Positions 1 through 10,980 of a DNA stretch of 64,000 bases are shown piece after piece. Within the stretch, counting starts at the first letter, position 1. The number at the start of each line of letters is the position of its first letter. The position numbers and the translations under genes were made by a program. The DNA is from Sarcocystis neurona. Its lineage: Eukaryota > Apicomplexa > Conoidasida > Eucoccidiorida > Sarcocystidae. The stretch lies in assembly GCA_000727475.1 (NCBI GenBank), contig KL647307.1, positions 2,101,369 through 2,165,368 on the forward strand. The letters are read 5' to 3'. The notes beneath the pieces are model-generated. The model was given only the letters and a program-made list of their open reading frames with translations, had not been told where the DNA came from and did no database searches.

Positions 1-3000
1 GGCTGCTTCTGCTGCCCTCTGCAGTTCTGCCGGTTGCTGCTTGGCAAGTGCAACCGCTGCCGCTCTTTCCTTCACGCCTGCTGCTGCTGCTGTCCCTGCT
101 GCGACTTGTCTGATCGCGGTCGCGTCTCTGCCTGTTTCTGCCGCTGGCCATGCCACTACTGTCTGTTCTCCGTCCCTGCAGACTGCTGGGGCTGCTGCTG
201 CTGCCACTCATGCCCCTCCTCTTGCTGCCGTCTCTCTCCGCGGGCTTGGTGCTCCTGCTGCTGCTGCTGTCAAGACTGCTGGTGGCCAAAACGTCGCTTC
301 CCCTTCTCTGGCTGCAGGCACCTCTTCTCTTTTCTTTTTCTACTTCCTCCAAGTGGCTTCTCTCCATCTCAGAACCTTGTTTCTCCTGGGGACTCGCTCC
401 TCGAAGCTGGCTTTCGCTGCTGCTCCAGCCCTCCATTCTGCTGCCTTGCTGCTGTGCCTTGCTGCTGCTGGAGCTGCGCAAAAGGACCTTCGGTTTATCG
501 AGAGAGCCGCAGGCAGCGGAAGTATGCTGCTCTCGGTCAAATGCAGCAGCCCGAGAGAACGCCGCGCTGGACGGCTGCTGTTGCCGCTGTTGCGTTTGTT
601 TCTGCCCTGGGTAGCAAGGCTGCTGCTGATTTCCCGCTTGGTGCTCGCCCGTCGCATTTTGCTGCTGCTTTCCCAAGGGATGCTGCTCATCACTCCCACT
701 ATGCGGCTGCTGCTGGATTTGCTGGTGCAGGGGCTGCTGCCGCTGTCTGCAAGGCGGTCGCCGCGGCGGCAGTTCCTGCTGCTGCGGCTGCGGCCCGGAA
801 CTTCGCTGCCCTTCTTTTGCACAGTTGCACTGGAGCAGCAAAAGAATGAGCTGCAGCACCTGACCAATCGAAGACGAGAAAAATTGTGAGCATCTGGTGT
901 ACGTACACTCCCACGCGTTGTTGACAAGACACACAGGCCGCTGAAGCGGCACCCTCTCTTCTTCCTGCTGCGTCTGCATCTCTCCCACGCGGTTTACTCT
1001 CTGCCGCTGTTGCTGCTGCTGCGTACATGTGGACGCAGTCCTCTCCTCCTGCTGCGGGTGCTTCGCCTGCCTGTCTAATAGTTCCTTTTCCCCCTGCTGG
1101 CGCTGCTGCTGTTGCTTCTCCTCGACCACCTGCTGCTTAGACTCTGTTTCTTCTCCTCTTTGACATGGTTTTCCTCTTTCTTCTGCGTTTTCCTTGTCCT
1201 TCGCAATTTCTGCTGCTGCTGCTACAGAAGCCACAGGGGCGCAGCAAGTCATGCCAGTCGTAGAGTAAGATCTGCAGGCGCCTGCGGTGATGGCCTTGCT
1301 GCTGCAGCAGCAGCACGGGGTCCTTCTGCTGGCACAAATTCTGCTGCTGCTGTTTTTTCTCTCTTCCCGTCCCCCTTCAAGAGTGTCGCGAAGGAGTATT
1401 TGCTCCTCAGAACGAACTGCTGTGCTTTTTTTCCCGTGCCGAACAGCAGCAGCAGACGACGAAGGGGCACCACCAGGGGTAACAACAAGACTCGCAGGAC
1501 CAGCAGCAACAGAAGACAACGAGGAGCTCGGAGCTACCGCCGCAGCAGCGGAAGAAGCAGCATGCCGTCCTGCGGCGACAGACATGCAGGACTCAGGGAC
1601 CAAGGAAGACGTAGCAACAGCAGCACCAGCAGCATGGGGGGAACTTTGTGTCTGCTCACCAGAGACAGAGACAGCAGCAGCGGAATGAGCAGCAGCAGCG
1701 GACTGAGCGGCTGCAGCGGAGTGAACAGCAGCAGAGTGAGCAGCAGCAGCGGAGTGAGCAGCAGCAGACCCCGAAGTTGAGAGAGGAACAGCAAAGTAGT
1801 GCGTCGGATCGATAGCTGGAAGGGGCGCCAACGCAGAAGGAGAAACAGCAGTAGCAGTTGAAGAAGTAGCGGCTGGCGTAGAAGCAGTGGTACTAAAATT
1901 AGCAGCAGCTGTCGAAGCAGCGGTGGCTGCAGCAGCAGCACCCGCGCTGGCAACAGCAACAGTGACGGCCGCTGCCTCTGCAGGAGAGCCTGCAGCAGCC
2001 GCATGCTGGTCACCAGCCCTAGCAGCGGGACAGAGAGAAACATTTCCACCAGCTGCCACAACTGGCGAACCAGCAGCGCATGCAGAGCCACAAGGGGGAA
2101 CTATCATCTGCTTAGTCCGCGTGCCCGGCAGGCCCGAAAGTGAAGGACGAGGGGGAGCAGAAGGAGCGGCAGCAGCAAAGACAGGAAGGACCGTAGGAGC
2201 CGACTGCCGCCGTCGACGCTGCATGCGTCTGTACACGTAGGGGAAGTTCCCCCGAGCTGGAAATTTGTTTCTCACTTCTTTGTGACGTTGTCCTCCTCCT
2301 GGTGCCTCTTCTTCTTCTTCCTTGAGAGCGGTTGCTGGTGTTGATGCTCCGTCTCTGGCTGCTGCAGCTGCCAGTTCCGCAGCAGCAGTCGAGGCAGCAG
2401 CAGCAGCAGCACGAGGAGGAGACGGTTTCGACTCGGCCCGTTGCTGCCGCAGCGTCGCAGCAACGTTCTGCAGAACGCGTAGTGCCTCTTCACCTGCAGC
2501 AACCGGAAGCCGTGCGCATGCGTCGCTACAGTGTCAGCGAGTCCTCGGGAGTGCGGAGAGGCGACGGGCTGCCTATGTTGCAGCGTAGAAGACCAAACGA
2601 AGGAATTACTTCCTGCATGCGACGCTGCAAGAGACTGCTTCTGCTTCAACCCACGCACACACATATATGTAGGAAGTAATCTATACACGGCCGTACTAGC
2701 TGATAAGCGACTCTGTTTATCAGTATGTATGTGTAACTACGTATATCAAGCGTAGTAGGAGCAGGCGTACATATGTGTTTTGTTTATTTTGAAGAAAGGC
2801 GCTTGTTGCTGTGATGCTGTGAGAGCCTCTCTTCTTGCACGTATAGAGAACGCTGATGCGGCGTGCTAGTCGGCTTGTGCCCCGGACCGGTGCGCATCTC
2901 GTGAAGAAACATGGTGTCGACAGCAGCGGCAGAGACAGCAGCAACGGAGACACCAGTAACGGCGATAGCAACCGCAGCGGTAGCAGCAGGAGCAGGTGGC

Positions 3001-3024
3001 AGGGAGGCTCAGGAGGGCAGCAAC

Positions 3025-3135
3025 GGCGACAGCAACGACGGTGATAGCAGCAGGAGGGATAGCACCAGGAGCGATAGCACCAGCAGCGATAGCACCAGGA
3101 GCGATAGTACTAGGAGCGATAGCAGCAGGGGCAAG
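3025..3135. repeat. 15-bp minisatellite
   Basis: About seven imperfect copies of a 15-base unit of the type GATAGCACCAGGAGC follow one another. The unit is a multiple of three, so frames stay open through it. Confidence 0.7.
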
Positions 3136-4989
3136 TGGCAGGGAGGTTCAGGACAGGCAGCAGCAATTGACGTAGGGAGAATGTGCAGCAGCGGGAAGTC
3201 CGAGAAGAAAGCTGGTGGGATTTGCTGCAGTGAGACAGAGCAACCGTAGCCCTAGGAGAGCCACGAGGCTTGTGCGTTCTTCGTGCGCCGCACAGCGAGG
3301 AGCAGCAGCAGCAGCAGCAGATTTGTTCGGGCATGCAAGACGTAGACAACCCGTGTGCGGCGGGCTGATAGCGACGGACACAGACGTCCAACGCTTCTTT
3401 TGTCGCTTGTAGGAGGAGAAACGAGATGTGTGGAGAACACACGAAATGAAAGGCTCCCGGCACTTTCATAGAGACTGTCAAGCCAAGGTCTTGCTGTGGC
3501 TTGACACTGCCGTCGGGTGGCTTTGCTGCAGCTGCTGCGGGACAACGAGGCGAGAAGGAAGCAGCGGCGCGACCGGCAGGCAGAGAAGAAGAGCAGGTAC
3601 AGAGCAGCTGGCCGCTGTTCTGCAGTCTGGGAAGAAACAAGTGGAGCAGCAGGCTACAATAACGCGTAGTCAGCGAAGGGGAACGTAGCAGCAGCAGCAA
3701 CCTACTACGTCAGACGTTATCTACAAGCGTGCAGCGCTGCTGCAGTGAAGCGTGTGCGACTCCTGCTGCTGCTGCTGTTTCTGCTGCTATGAACTTGACG
3801 TCTTCTAAGTCAGAGGCCTTGCAGATATTCACGCAGAAAGACGAAGCCGGGAAGGAAACACGTGCCCTACGTAGATGCAAAAAGGCAGCAGTTTCTTACA
3901 GCACTGTTTAAAGGGAAGTGACAACGAGAAGGCAGCGACCTTATTTTGCTGCTGCTTCTTGAACCCGCAGGTGGTGTATGCAGCATCTTCCCACAGCTCC
4001 AGACTGCTGCTCCTGCTTCCGCAGTCTTCCCTGCTCCTGCTGCTGGAGTCTTCCCTGCTGTTGCTGCTGCGGCGCCTCCTGCTGCAGCAGTGGGACACCT
4101 CCGTGGGGCTGTTGCAGCTGCCGCGTCTAGACCTCAGACCTCGGCTGTCGCTGCTGCCCTCGGTAAGGCTGTCTCTGCTACGTTGGCTGCTACTCCGGGA
4201 GGCTCTGTCGCTTCTTGCACTCGTGGTGCGCTGGCACGCCCTGGTGTGGCTACACGGACTGAGAATGCTGCTGCCGCTGCCGCTTGACCTGCCGCTGCGA
4301 CGCTTGCTGCTGCTGCTGCTTCTCTTGATGGGGCTGTCGCCCCCGCAGCTGCTGCTGTCGCTCCCGTCTTTTTCTTCAGCCACAGGTCGCTGCTGTGTGC
4401 GGTTGTCGTGAAGCGAATAGGTCTCCCCACACGATCGCGGAAGAGCAACAGATATAGCAGCAGCAGGGGCGTCCCATGGATCAACGCCGGGACTGTGAGC
4501 GAGAGCCTGCGGCGCGGCAGCGGGGGGAGGCGGTGGCGTCTCTGACAGCGCTGCGCTGCCAGCAGCAACAGGTTCGGCAGGAGGGGCCCACGCAGAAGCA
4601 GCAGCCGCTGCTGCAACAGCAGGGGCCTGCGCACACTCGTGAACTGCTGGAGAAGCAGCAAGAGGAAAGACAGTCGCGACTTTGTCTGCCCTGCTAAAGC
4701 CGCTTGAGGACGAAGCAGCAAAGGAATTCCCTGCCTGCTGTAGAAGCAGGGAGTCTCTTCCTGCTGCTTCTGTTTCTTCCGCCGAACGATGTGTGAAGCA
4801 GGAGGAGTGGACGGAGAGCGCAGGAACACGAGCAGCAGCAACGTGAGGCTGCAGCACCAACACTGCAGCAGCCAGAGCCGCATCTGTAGCTACCTCACTT
4901 TCTTCGAGTAAACTGCTGCTGAAACTGGACTGCTCCGATCGGCTCCTGGCCCCACAACCAAGACAGCAGCACCAACAGCGGCGCCACAA

Positions 4990-5095
4990 GGAGCAGCAGC
5001 AACAGCAGCAGCAACAGCAGCAGCAACAGCAGCAGCAACAGCACCAGCAGCAACAGCGCCAGCAGCAACAGCACCAGCAGCAGGACATTTGGTAG
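4990..5095. repeat. 12-bp CAG/CAA interrupted repeat
   Basis: Tandem units of the type AGCAGCAGCAAC, changing to units with CACCAG interruptions at the right end. Depending on frame it reads poly-Gln, Ala-Thr or Ser-Asn. It marks the abrupt right edge of the first triplet block. Confidence 0.75.
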
Positions 5096-6560
5096 CTGTT
5101 TTCACTTCATGCTTCCAGTGAGGGTTGTTGTACACGCAAAGAAAGAAAAAGACTCCGACGGCAGAAGGTAGTCAGCTACTGAGCAGGGCGCGCGCAGCGC
5201 ATGTGTGGCTACACACATATCCATCTATATACATGTATCTGTCTATCCATAGAAAAAGAGCGCGGCAGCGCATGAGAGAGAGGGGACAGACGAAGAGAGA
5301 GACAGAGAGAGGAAACGAACGAGCAAGTCAAAGAAAAAGGAGGAAAGCAGAAGGTGGATAGGCAAACAGTAACACCGAAAAAAGTGAGCAGCAAGCAAAG
5401 ACTATGTGCGTGTATTCATACTTGTGCATGCGCAGCGAGAGCAAAAAGACGCGCGTCTGTCCTCTCCACATGCAGATGCCATCAAAACTAAATGCGCCAC
5501 ATATATATATTTGAATATATACACGTGGGTCCAAAGGTATATATATATATATATATACGTAGCTCTGCGTATATATATATATACAGAGAGAGAGATATGT
5601 TAACATATATGTACACACATAAATATATGTGTATGATTGTGCGCACGTGGGTCAGAATATATATCCAGATATATATGAATATGTGTTTAAAGAGAGAGGA
5701 AGAATGCGGGTGGTGATGCATGCAAAAGGCCCTCTATTTCTTCATATATGTGAAAGTGGCTAAAGAGGTCCGTGGATACTCGTGTATACAAGTGGAGGTA
5801 AAGCAAAACACCAAATATATGTGGACACGAATATACACATGAAGGCTTATATATATGTATAGTCTTGGAGTATGTATTTGCAGACCTTCATCTCTGTACG
5901 CGTGCATGCATCTATATGTATATATATACATATATGTATATATATGCATATAGAGGCGAAACATGTGTACGCATATTTGAATGGAGATGAATAGATAGAT
6001 ATATATAGATAGATAGGTAGAAGGATATATATATATATATACGTAGATAGATACAGGTAGATAGATATAGATAAATAAATAGATATAGACAGATAAGATA
6101 CTACAGATATATATAGATAGATAAAATATAGAGATACATAAATGTAGATGGATATATACACACAGATAGATATAGATAGATATATATATAGAGAGATATA
6201 TATATATACAGATATAGATAGACAGATATATATATAGAGAGAGAGAGAGAGAGACAGAAGGAGATATATATATATATATAAATATAGATATAGATAGATA
6301 TATATAGGCAGATAAATATAGATAGGTAGACATAAATAGATATATATGTATACGTATATAGATAGATATATATGGATATATATGTGTGTACATATAGATA
6401 GGTATTTGTAGGTAGACAAATATAGATAGACAGACAGATACAGATAGACATATATATATATGTATGTACAGGTATATAAATATACGTAGATAGATATACA
6501 TAGATAGATAGATAGAAATGCTGGCGTATCGGGGAAAAGATAGGGGGCCCTCTCCTGGGT
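5096..6560. repeat. AT and GATA microsatellite block
   Basis: The first 400 bases are purine-rich and unremarkable. From about 5490 to 5720 there are several (TA)n runs, and from about 5990 to 6525 a dense compound microsatellite of GATA, TATA and GA units. Open frames here read Ile-Tyr-Ser-Leu strings and are not genes. No gene is visible. Confidence 0.85.
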
Positions 6561-7390
6561 CTGGTTGTTTATGCGTGACGTGGAAGCAGCCGTCTCCAAA
6601 TATTTGAACATCTCTCTGAATACAAATTTTTGTTGTTCATATGTCGCTTTTTTTACAACCGGAGATGCTTCGTGGAGGGGTGGGTTCCGCAGCGTCGGCT
6701 GTATGTACACCGGAAGCCTCAGCAGCAGCAGCACAGAGAGAAGGGTCGAGAAAGTGAGAGTAGCAGCAGCAGTTGTCCACGGAGAGAAGCAGCCGAAGCA
6801 GGCGTCCTTCCTTTTCAGCTCCAGCAGCCGCTCTCCGCATGCAGAAACGAACGGCTTGGCAGTAACAGCAGCAGCAGCACTTTTGTAGTTTCGCCGGGTT
6901 GCTGCTATTGGAGAGAACTCCGGTGGCGCAGGTCACGGGAAGGTATCTCTTTCGACGAAGAATTACCTGCATAGGGCAAGTCTCTCAAGTTGCAGCCGGT
7001 GCACGAGGCGCTGGAGTAGCAACGCAGCGTGCCGCCGCTCTTCTTCTTCATAGCAGCAGCGACCCGAAGAACTGCTGTAGCTGTATCTCTTTGCTGCTGC
7101 GATCCGTGAGGAAAACCGATCGCTTCCCCGTCCTCCTCCTGCTGCCGCTGCTGCGGTCTCTTCTTCGATCCTGCGCCGGCCGTCGCCTGTTTTTCTGCTG
7201 CCGCAGCGCGCATTGGTTCGTTGCTGCTGCCCCGCTGAACCGTCAGCAGCACCGCGGAACGAGCAGGTGCAGTAATGTGTGGGGTCGGCAGCCGAGCAGC
7301 AGTCTTCTTCGCCCCCTCCGCCTCTTCTTGTGAGTTCCTCGGTCGTTTCCTTTTTGTCTTTTTCTCTTTCCTTGCTGGCCAGCATCTCAC

Positions 7391-7536
7391 CTGACCCTCC
7401 AGCGATACTCGACAGCTCTGCTTGCATGCAGATGCCACCAGGCGGCAAAAGCGAGGAGCTCACAGGAGGCAGCAGCTCTTCTACTAACTTGGCTGCTCTG
7501 TAGGGCACCATCAACGCAGCCACAGACGAGTAGGGC
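7391..7536 (-). CDS. Candidate internal exon, unknown protein
   Basis: This 146-base minus-strand stretch is not triplet repeat, unlike its surroundings. It is bounded by an acceptor (CTGGAGCAG before 7536) and a strong donor (CAG|GTGAGA at 7391/7390). The open frame reads PYSSVAALMVPYRAAKLVEE and continues with normal amino-acid usage to the donor; it enters with one base of a split codon and leaves with one. I do not recognise the protein. It could belong to a multi-exon minus-strand gene between about 6.6 and 9 kb, but no neighbouring exon could be joined in phase, so it may also be chance. Confidence 0.28.
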
Positions 7537-7679
7537 CTGCTCCAGCAGCAGCAAAACCCCACACCACAAGCAATAACAGCTACCTCTCTCAGTAAAGAAG
7601 TATATGTATGAAGAAACCAGTACAGATGCACCGCAGAGCGCAACATCCCGGGACACACGCGGAGAAAGTTCATCACGCA

Positions 7680-8020
7680 CCAGCAGCGATGGCAGCAGCA
7701 GCAGCGATGGCATCAGCAGCAGCGATGCTATCAGCAGCAGCGATGACATCAGCAGCAGCAGCGATGGCACCAGCAGCATCGATGGCATCAGCAGCAGCCA
7801 TAGCAGCAGCAGGAGCGATAGTAGCAGCAGTAGCAGCTACAGAAACTGGAGCAGCGACAACAGCAGAGGCAGTGACAGCAGCAGCAGCACCAACAGCAGA
7901 GGCAGTGACAGCAGCAGCAGCACCAACAGCAGCAGCAGCACCGACGGCAGCAGCAGGACCAGCAGCAGCAGCGACAACAGCAGGAGCAGGGACACTAGCA
8001 AGAGCAGCGACCGCAGGTGA
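7680..8020. repeat. 15/18-bp Ser/Ala/Asp-coding minisatellite
   Basis: Tandem, imperfect units of 15 and 18 bases such as GCAGCAGCGATGGCATCA, decaying to the right into plain CAG tracts. Because the units are multiples of three, all frames stay open, which explains the long but featureless frames here. Confidence 0.7.
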
Positions 8021-9326
8021 GAAGCGGACGCAGAAGACGGTGCTTGAGGCTTACAATCGAGTCCATAGCTCTCACGCTGTAACACACAAATATATCTGCT
8101 GCCGTATGTACATATATATGTACGTTGTATATACACGCACTATATATATATTGCTGTCCGTATGTAAATAAGTGCGTTTCAACGGGAGGTGGGTAGTAGC
8201 CGCAGGTGCGAATTTGCGAGCGAAGCAGCAAGTCCTGCAGCAGGAAGAAGTGGAGCTCTTTCTGGCGGGAGCTGCAGCAGCAGCAGGGCGCTCATCTCTC
8301 CAAGGGGCAGGGACAGTTTCAGTAGCTAGTAGCAGCAGCAGAAAGAGACTGCAGCAAAGACTGCACACTACAGCGGGGCGGGTAGAAGTCGCGAATGCGA
8401 CAAGCTGTCCTGCAGTCCCTCAAGAACTTGTTATTATTCTCTGCTTGACCCGAACTCTGTGCTGCCGTTTTTCTGGCGCTGTTTCCGCTTTTGCAAGACT
8501 CAGTATTGCTGCTACTGGCGCACCAGCAGGGAGGAAGACCCAGCAGTGCCTTACGATAATTCGAGCGCCGAGTGTCTTCTCCGCTGCGGCCGCTCCCCCC
8601 GCCCGTTTTGGCTCGCGCATGCAGCTACTGCAGCAGCACACACCCCACAGCAGCAGCAGGAGGGACGCGCTCCAGCAGCGAGATGCCGCAAGAGAGGCAG
8701 CAGCATTTGCCGTCGACGCAGATACAGAGACTCGAGAAGCAGAGAGTTGCCCCACAGCAGCAGCAGCACAAATGGCAGCAGCCCAGACCTCCGCGCACAC
8801 GACAGGCGCAGCAGCAGCAGCAGCCCCGCATCCCACCGCACCCGGAGGAGCAGCTGGCACCTATTGTTCTACCGCATGACGGCAACGGCAGCAGCTTCTC
8901 CATCAGGGCCACGCGTCTTTACAAGAACAAAGCAACCTCTCCTGCCTCAGCAGCAGCAGCAGCAACAGTGACCGCCTGGCCAGTGCCCCGAGAGAGAAGC
9001 ACGGCCCCCATGGGCAGGGAGACCCCGACGGACGGTGGCAGCTGCAGCGACGGCAGCAGAGGAGTCGCCGCATATGCGGCACCTGCAAGAATACTCCCCC
9101 GGCTCGTCATTGAAGGGAAGTGGAACACAGCAGCAGGTGCTGCGGCCCCGCAGAAGAACTGCTGCATTTTAAAAAAGATGCATAAGGCGCCCAGCGCAAC
9201 CCCTCCTGCAACAGCAGCGCCCGCATTTGTCCGTCTCCCTGTCTTGTAGAAAAAGCCGCGCAACGGGAGCTGCAGCAGCACAGTTGTCAGTAGCTGTGGT
9301 GAACACCTACGAATACAGAGAAGTTC

Positions 9327-9440
9327 ATGTATACATATATATATATATATATGTATATTTACATAGGGTATGTGTGTGTTGTGTGGTTATATATAGAAGA
9401 AGCATACGTGTGCTCGTGCGTAAATAGGTATCTGCAGCTG
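9327..9440. repeat. Short AT microsatellite
   Basis: A (TA)n run near 9335-9360 followed by TGTG-rich sequence separates two triplet blocks. Confidence 0.7.
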
Positions 9441-10728
9441 GGGCACTTACATGCGTCCGGCTCGTCAGACGAATGGGCTCGTAAGAAACTTCCCAGCTGT
9501 TGCAGGCCTCCGACCTGGTACAGAGTATCCTGCGCCAGACCACCTACCGGGCAAAACGGGAAGAGGAGATGATGCTGCTGCGGCGCCTGCGAAATCGGAT
9601 GCTGCTGCTGCCACTGGTGTTGATGACGAGGTGGCTCCTGATGCTGCTGCTGCTGCTGCAGGAAGTAACCCGCTCCCTCACTGCAGCGAGGAAGCCGCAG
9701 TGCCGCAGCAGCAGCATAGTTTTTGACAGCTTGAAAAGTAGTGGCGTCCGTCCTGGGGCTGACCGCTGCAGCAGCAGAGCCGGAAGGAGAAGAGGAAAGG
9801 GGAGGGAAGGTGCAAGGCAATTCAGGCTGCCGCATCAAGCGGCTGCAGCGGCTCTTTGTGGCAGTGCGACTGCTGGCACTGCTGCCGCCGCAGACTACGG
9901 TACTGCTGCAGGTGTGGGTGCCTGCCTTGCTGGGACTGCCGCTGCTCTCGGTGCTGCTGACAATTTCTTCGGCGCAGCTGCAGCAGTCCGCGCTCCAACG
10001 CCTGCTGCTTGTTTGCAGTTCGCCGCTGCTGCTGCTGCGCTCGTGGCCGAGACAGCAGCTGCTGCTGCGGCGGCACCTGCAAGCGTGGCTGCAGCTGAGG
10101 TTGGGGTGGCATCCCGGCTCTGCAGCAGCGGAAGGACTGCCGAGTGGAGAGGAGCTTCTCCCCAGAGAATTCCCCCTTCCTGCAGCAGCTGTGGGAGGCC
10201 CTCCTTCTCCGCAACGCGCAGCCGCAGCAGCAACAGCAGGGAAGAATGAAGTAGTGCGCCCAGTCCCAGCAGCAGCAGAGGAAGCGGAGAGCGGTGCAGG
10301 AGCAGCACCAGCAGCAGGAAGCAAAACCCGCCCCGGCGCAGACGAAGCTGCAGCAGCAACAGGGGTAGACGGAGGGGCAGCCGAAAGACTGCATGCGGAC
10401 TCAGAAGAGGTTGCAGCACCAGAAGCAGCTCGGACACCTCCAGCAACATGTGAGCAGTTCAGCGGTGGGAAAGGCGAGGCTGTTTTTGACAGACGGTTTC
10501 TGCATCCGCGGGGGGCAGCGGCAGCCCCAGAAGGCTCTTGCAGATGCAGGAATGTTGCAGCAGCAGGCGCACCGCACCAGCAGCTTGAGTAGCAACCTGA
10601 GCAAGCAGAAGCGCCAGCAGTAGTACACACAAGTGGCTGGCCACAACCATGTAAGGAGTGAGCACTGCAGCAGCCGCAGCATTTATTTGAGGAGACGCGG
10701 ATGGTATTGCAGCACCAACAGCATTTCT
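9441..10728. repeat. Triplet-rich DNA downstream of the kinase gene
   Basis: CTG-oriented on the plus strand to about 10.1 kb, then CAG-oriented. A 508-codon minus-strand frame spans much of it but reads Cys/Ser/Gln strings and shows no domain. Part of this DNA may be 3' untranslated sequence of the kinase gene. Confidence 0.5.
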
Positions 10729-10980
10729 TCAAGGAGACGCGGATGACATTGCAATAGCACCAGCGTTTATTCGAGGAGACGCACAGGGAACCGCAGCAGC
10801 AGCAGCAGGAGCTTTTCCTTGAGGAGGTGGCATCGGCAGCGGAGCTTGTCGCCAGAAGCAGCAGAAGCAGTGCTTGCGGAACCATGCGGCGCAGTGTATC
10901 GCAGCAGCAAAATCTGCTGCGCCGAGGCAGCGATAGAAGAGACAGCAGCAGTGGAATGCAGGGAAGCAGCAGTTTGACTC

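Larger units (their letters stand above)
1..5095. repeat. CAG/CTG triplet-rich domain, no supported gene
   Basis: Almost the whole stretch is imperfect CAG or CTG triplets. The plus strand reads CTG to about 1.36 kb, CAG from about 1.44 to 2.24 kb, CAG again from 2.37 to 3.7 kb, CTG from 3.74 to 4.39 kb and CAG from 4.44 to 5.09 kb. Long open frames exist in all six frames, but they are poly-Ala, poly-Leu, poly-Cys or poly-Ser readings of the triplets and contain no recognisable domain. Coding exons may be hidden here, since triplet tracts of this kind run through real genes in Eimeria, but I cannot support one. Confidence 0.75.
6561..9300. repeat. Triplet-rich domain with possible hidden exons
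   Basis: CAG/CTG triplets dominate again, with several orientation changes (plus strand CAG at 6.72-6.9, CTG at 6.9-7.25, CAG at 7.54-8.39, CTG at 8.46-8.6 and CAG at 8.62-9.3 kb). Between them are short stretches of ordinary sequence. On the minus strand one such stretch is flanked by good splice signals (7391-7536, listed separately). Another ends in a GTAAGG donor at 8554/8555 after an Ala-rich frame. I could not join these two in phase, so no gene model is offered. Confidence 0.5.

Noticed and set aside
34..5088. Long open frames in all six frames of the first 5 kb
   Set aside because: They are readings of CAG/CTG triplets as Ala, Leu, Cys, Ser or Gln; multiple overlapping frames are equally open and none has a domain.
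5734..6734. Minus-strand frames of 255 and 295 codons rich in Ile, Tyr, Ser and Leu
   Set aside because: They translate GATA and TA microsatellites. The non-repetitive head of one (KKATYEQQKFVFREMFKYLE) is interesting but has no convincing splice exit.
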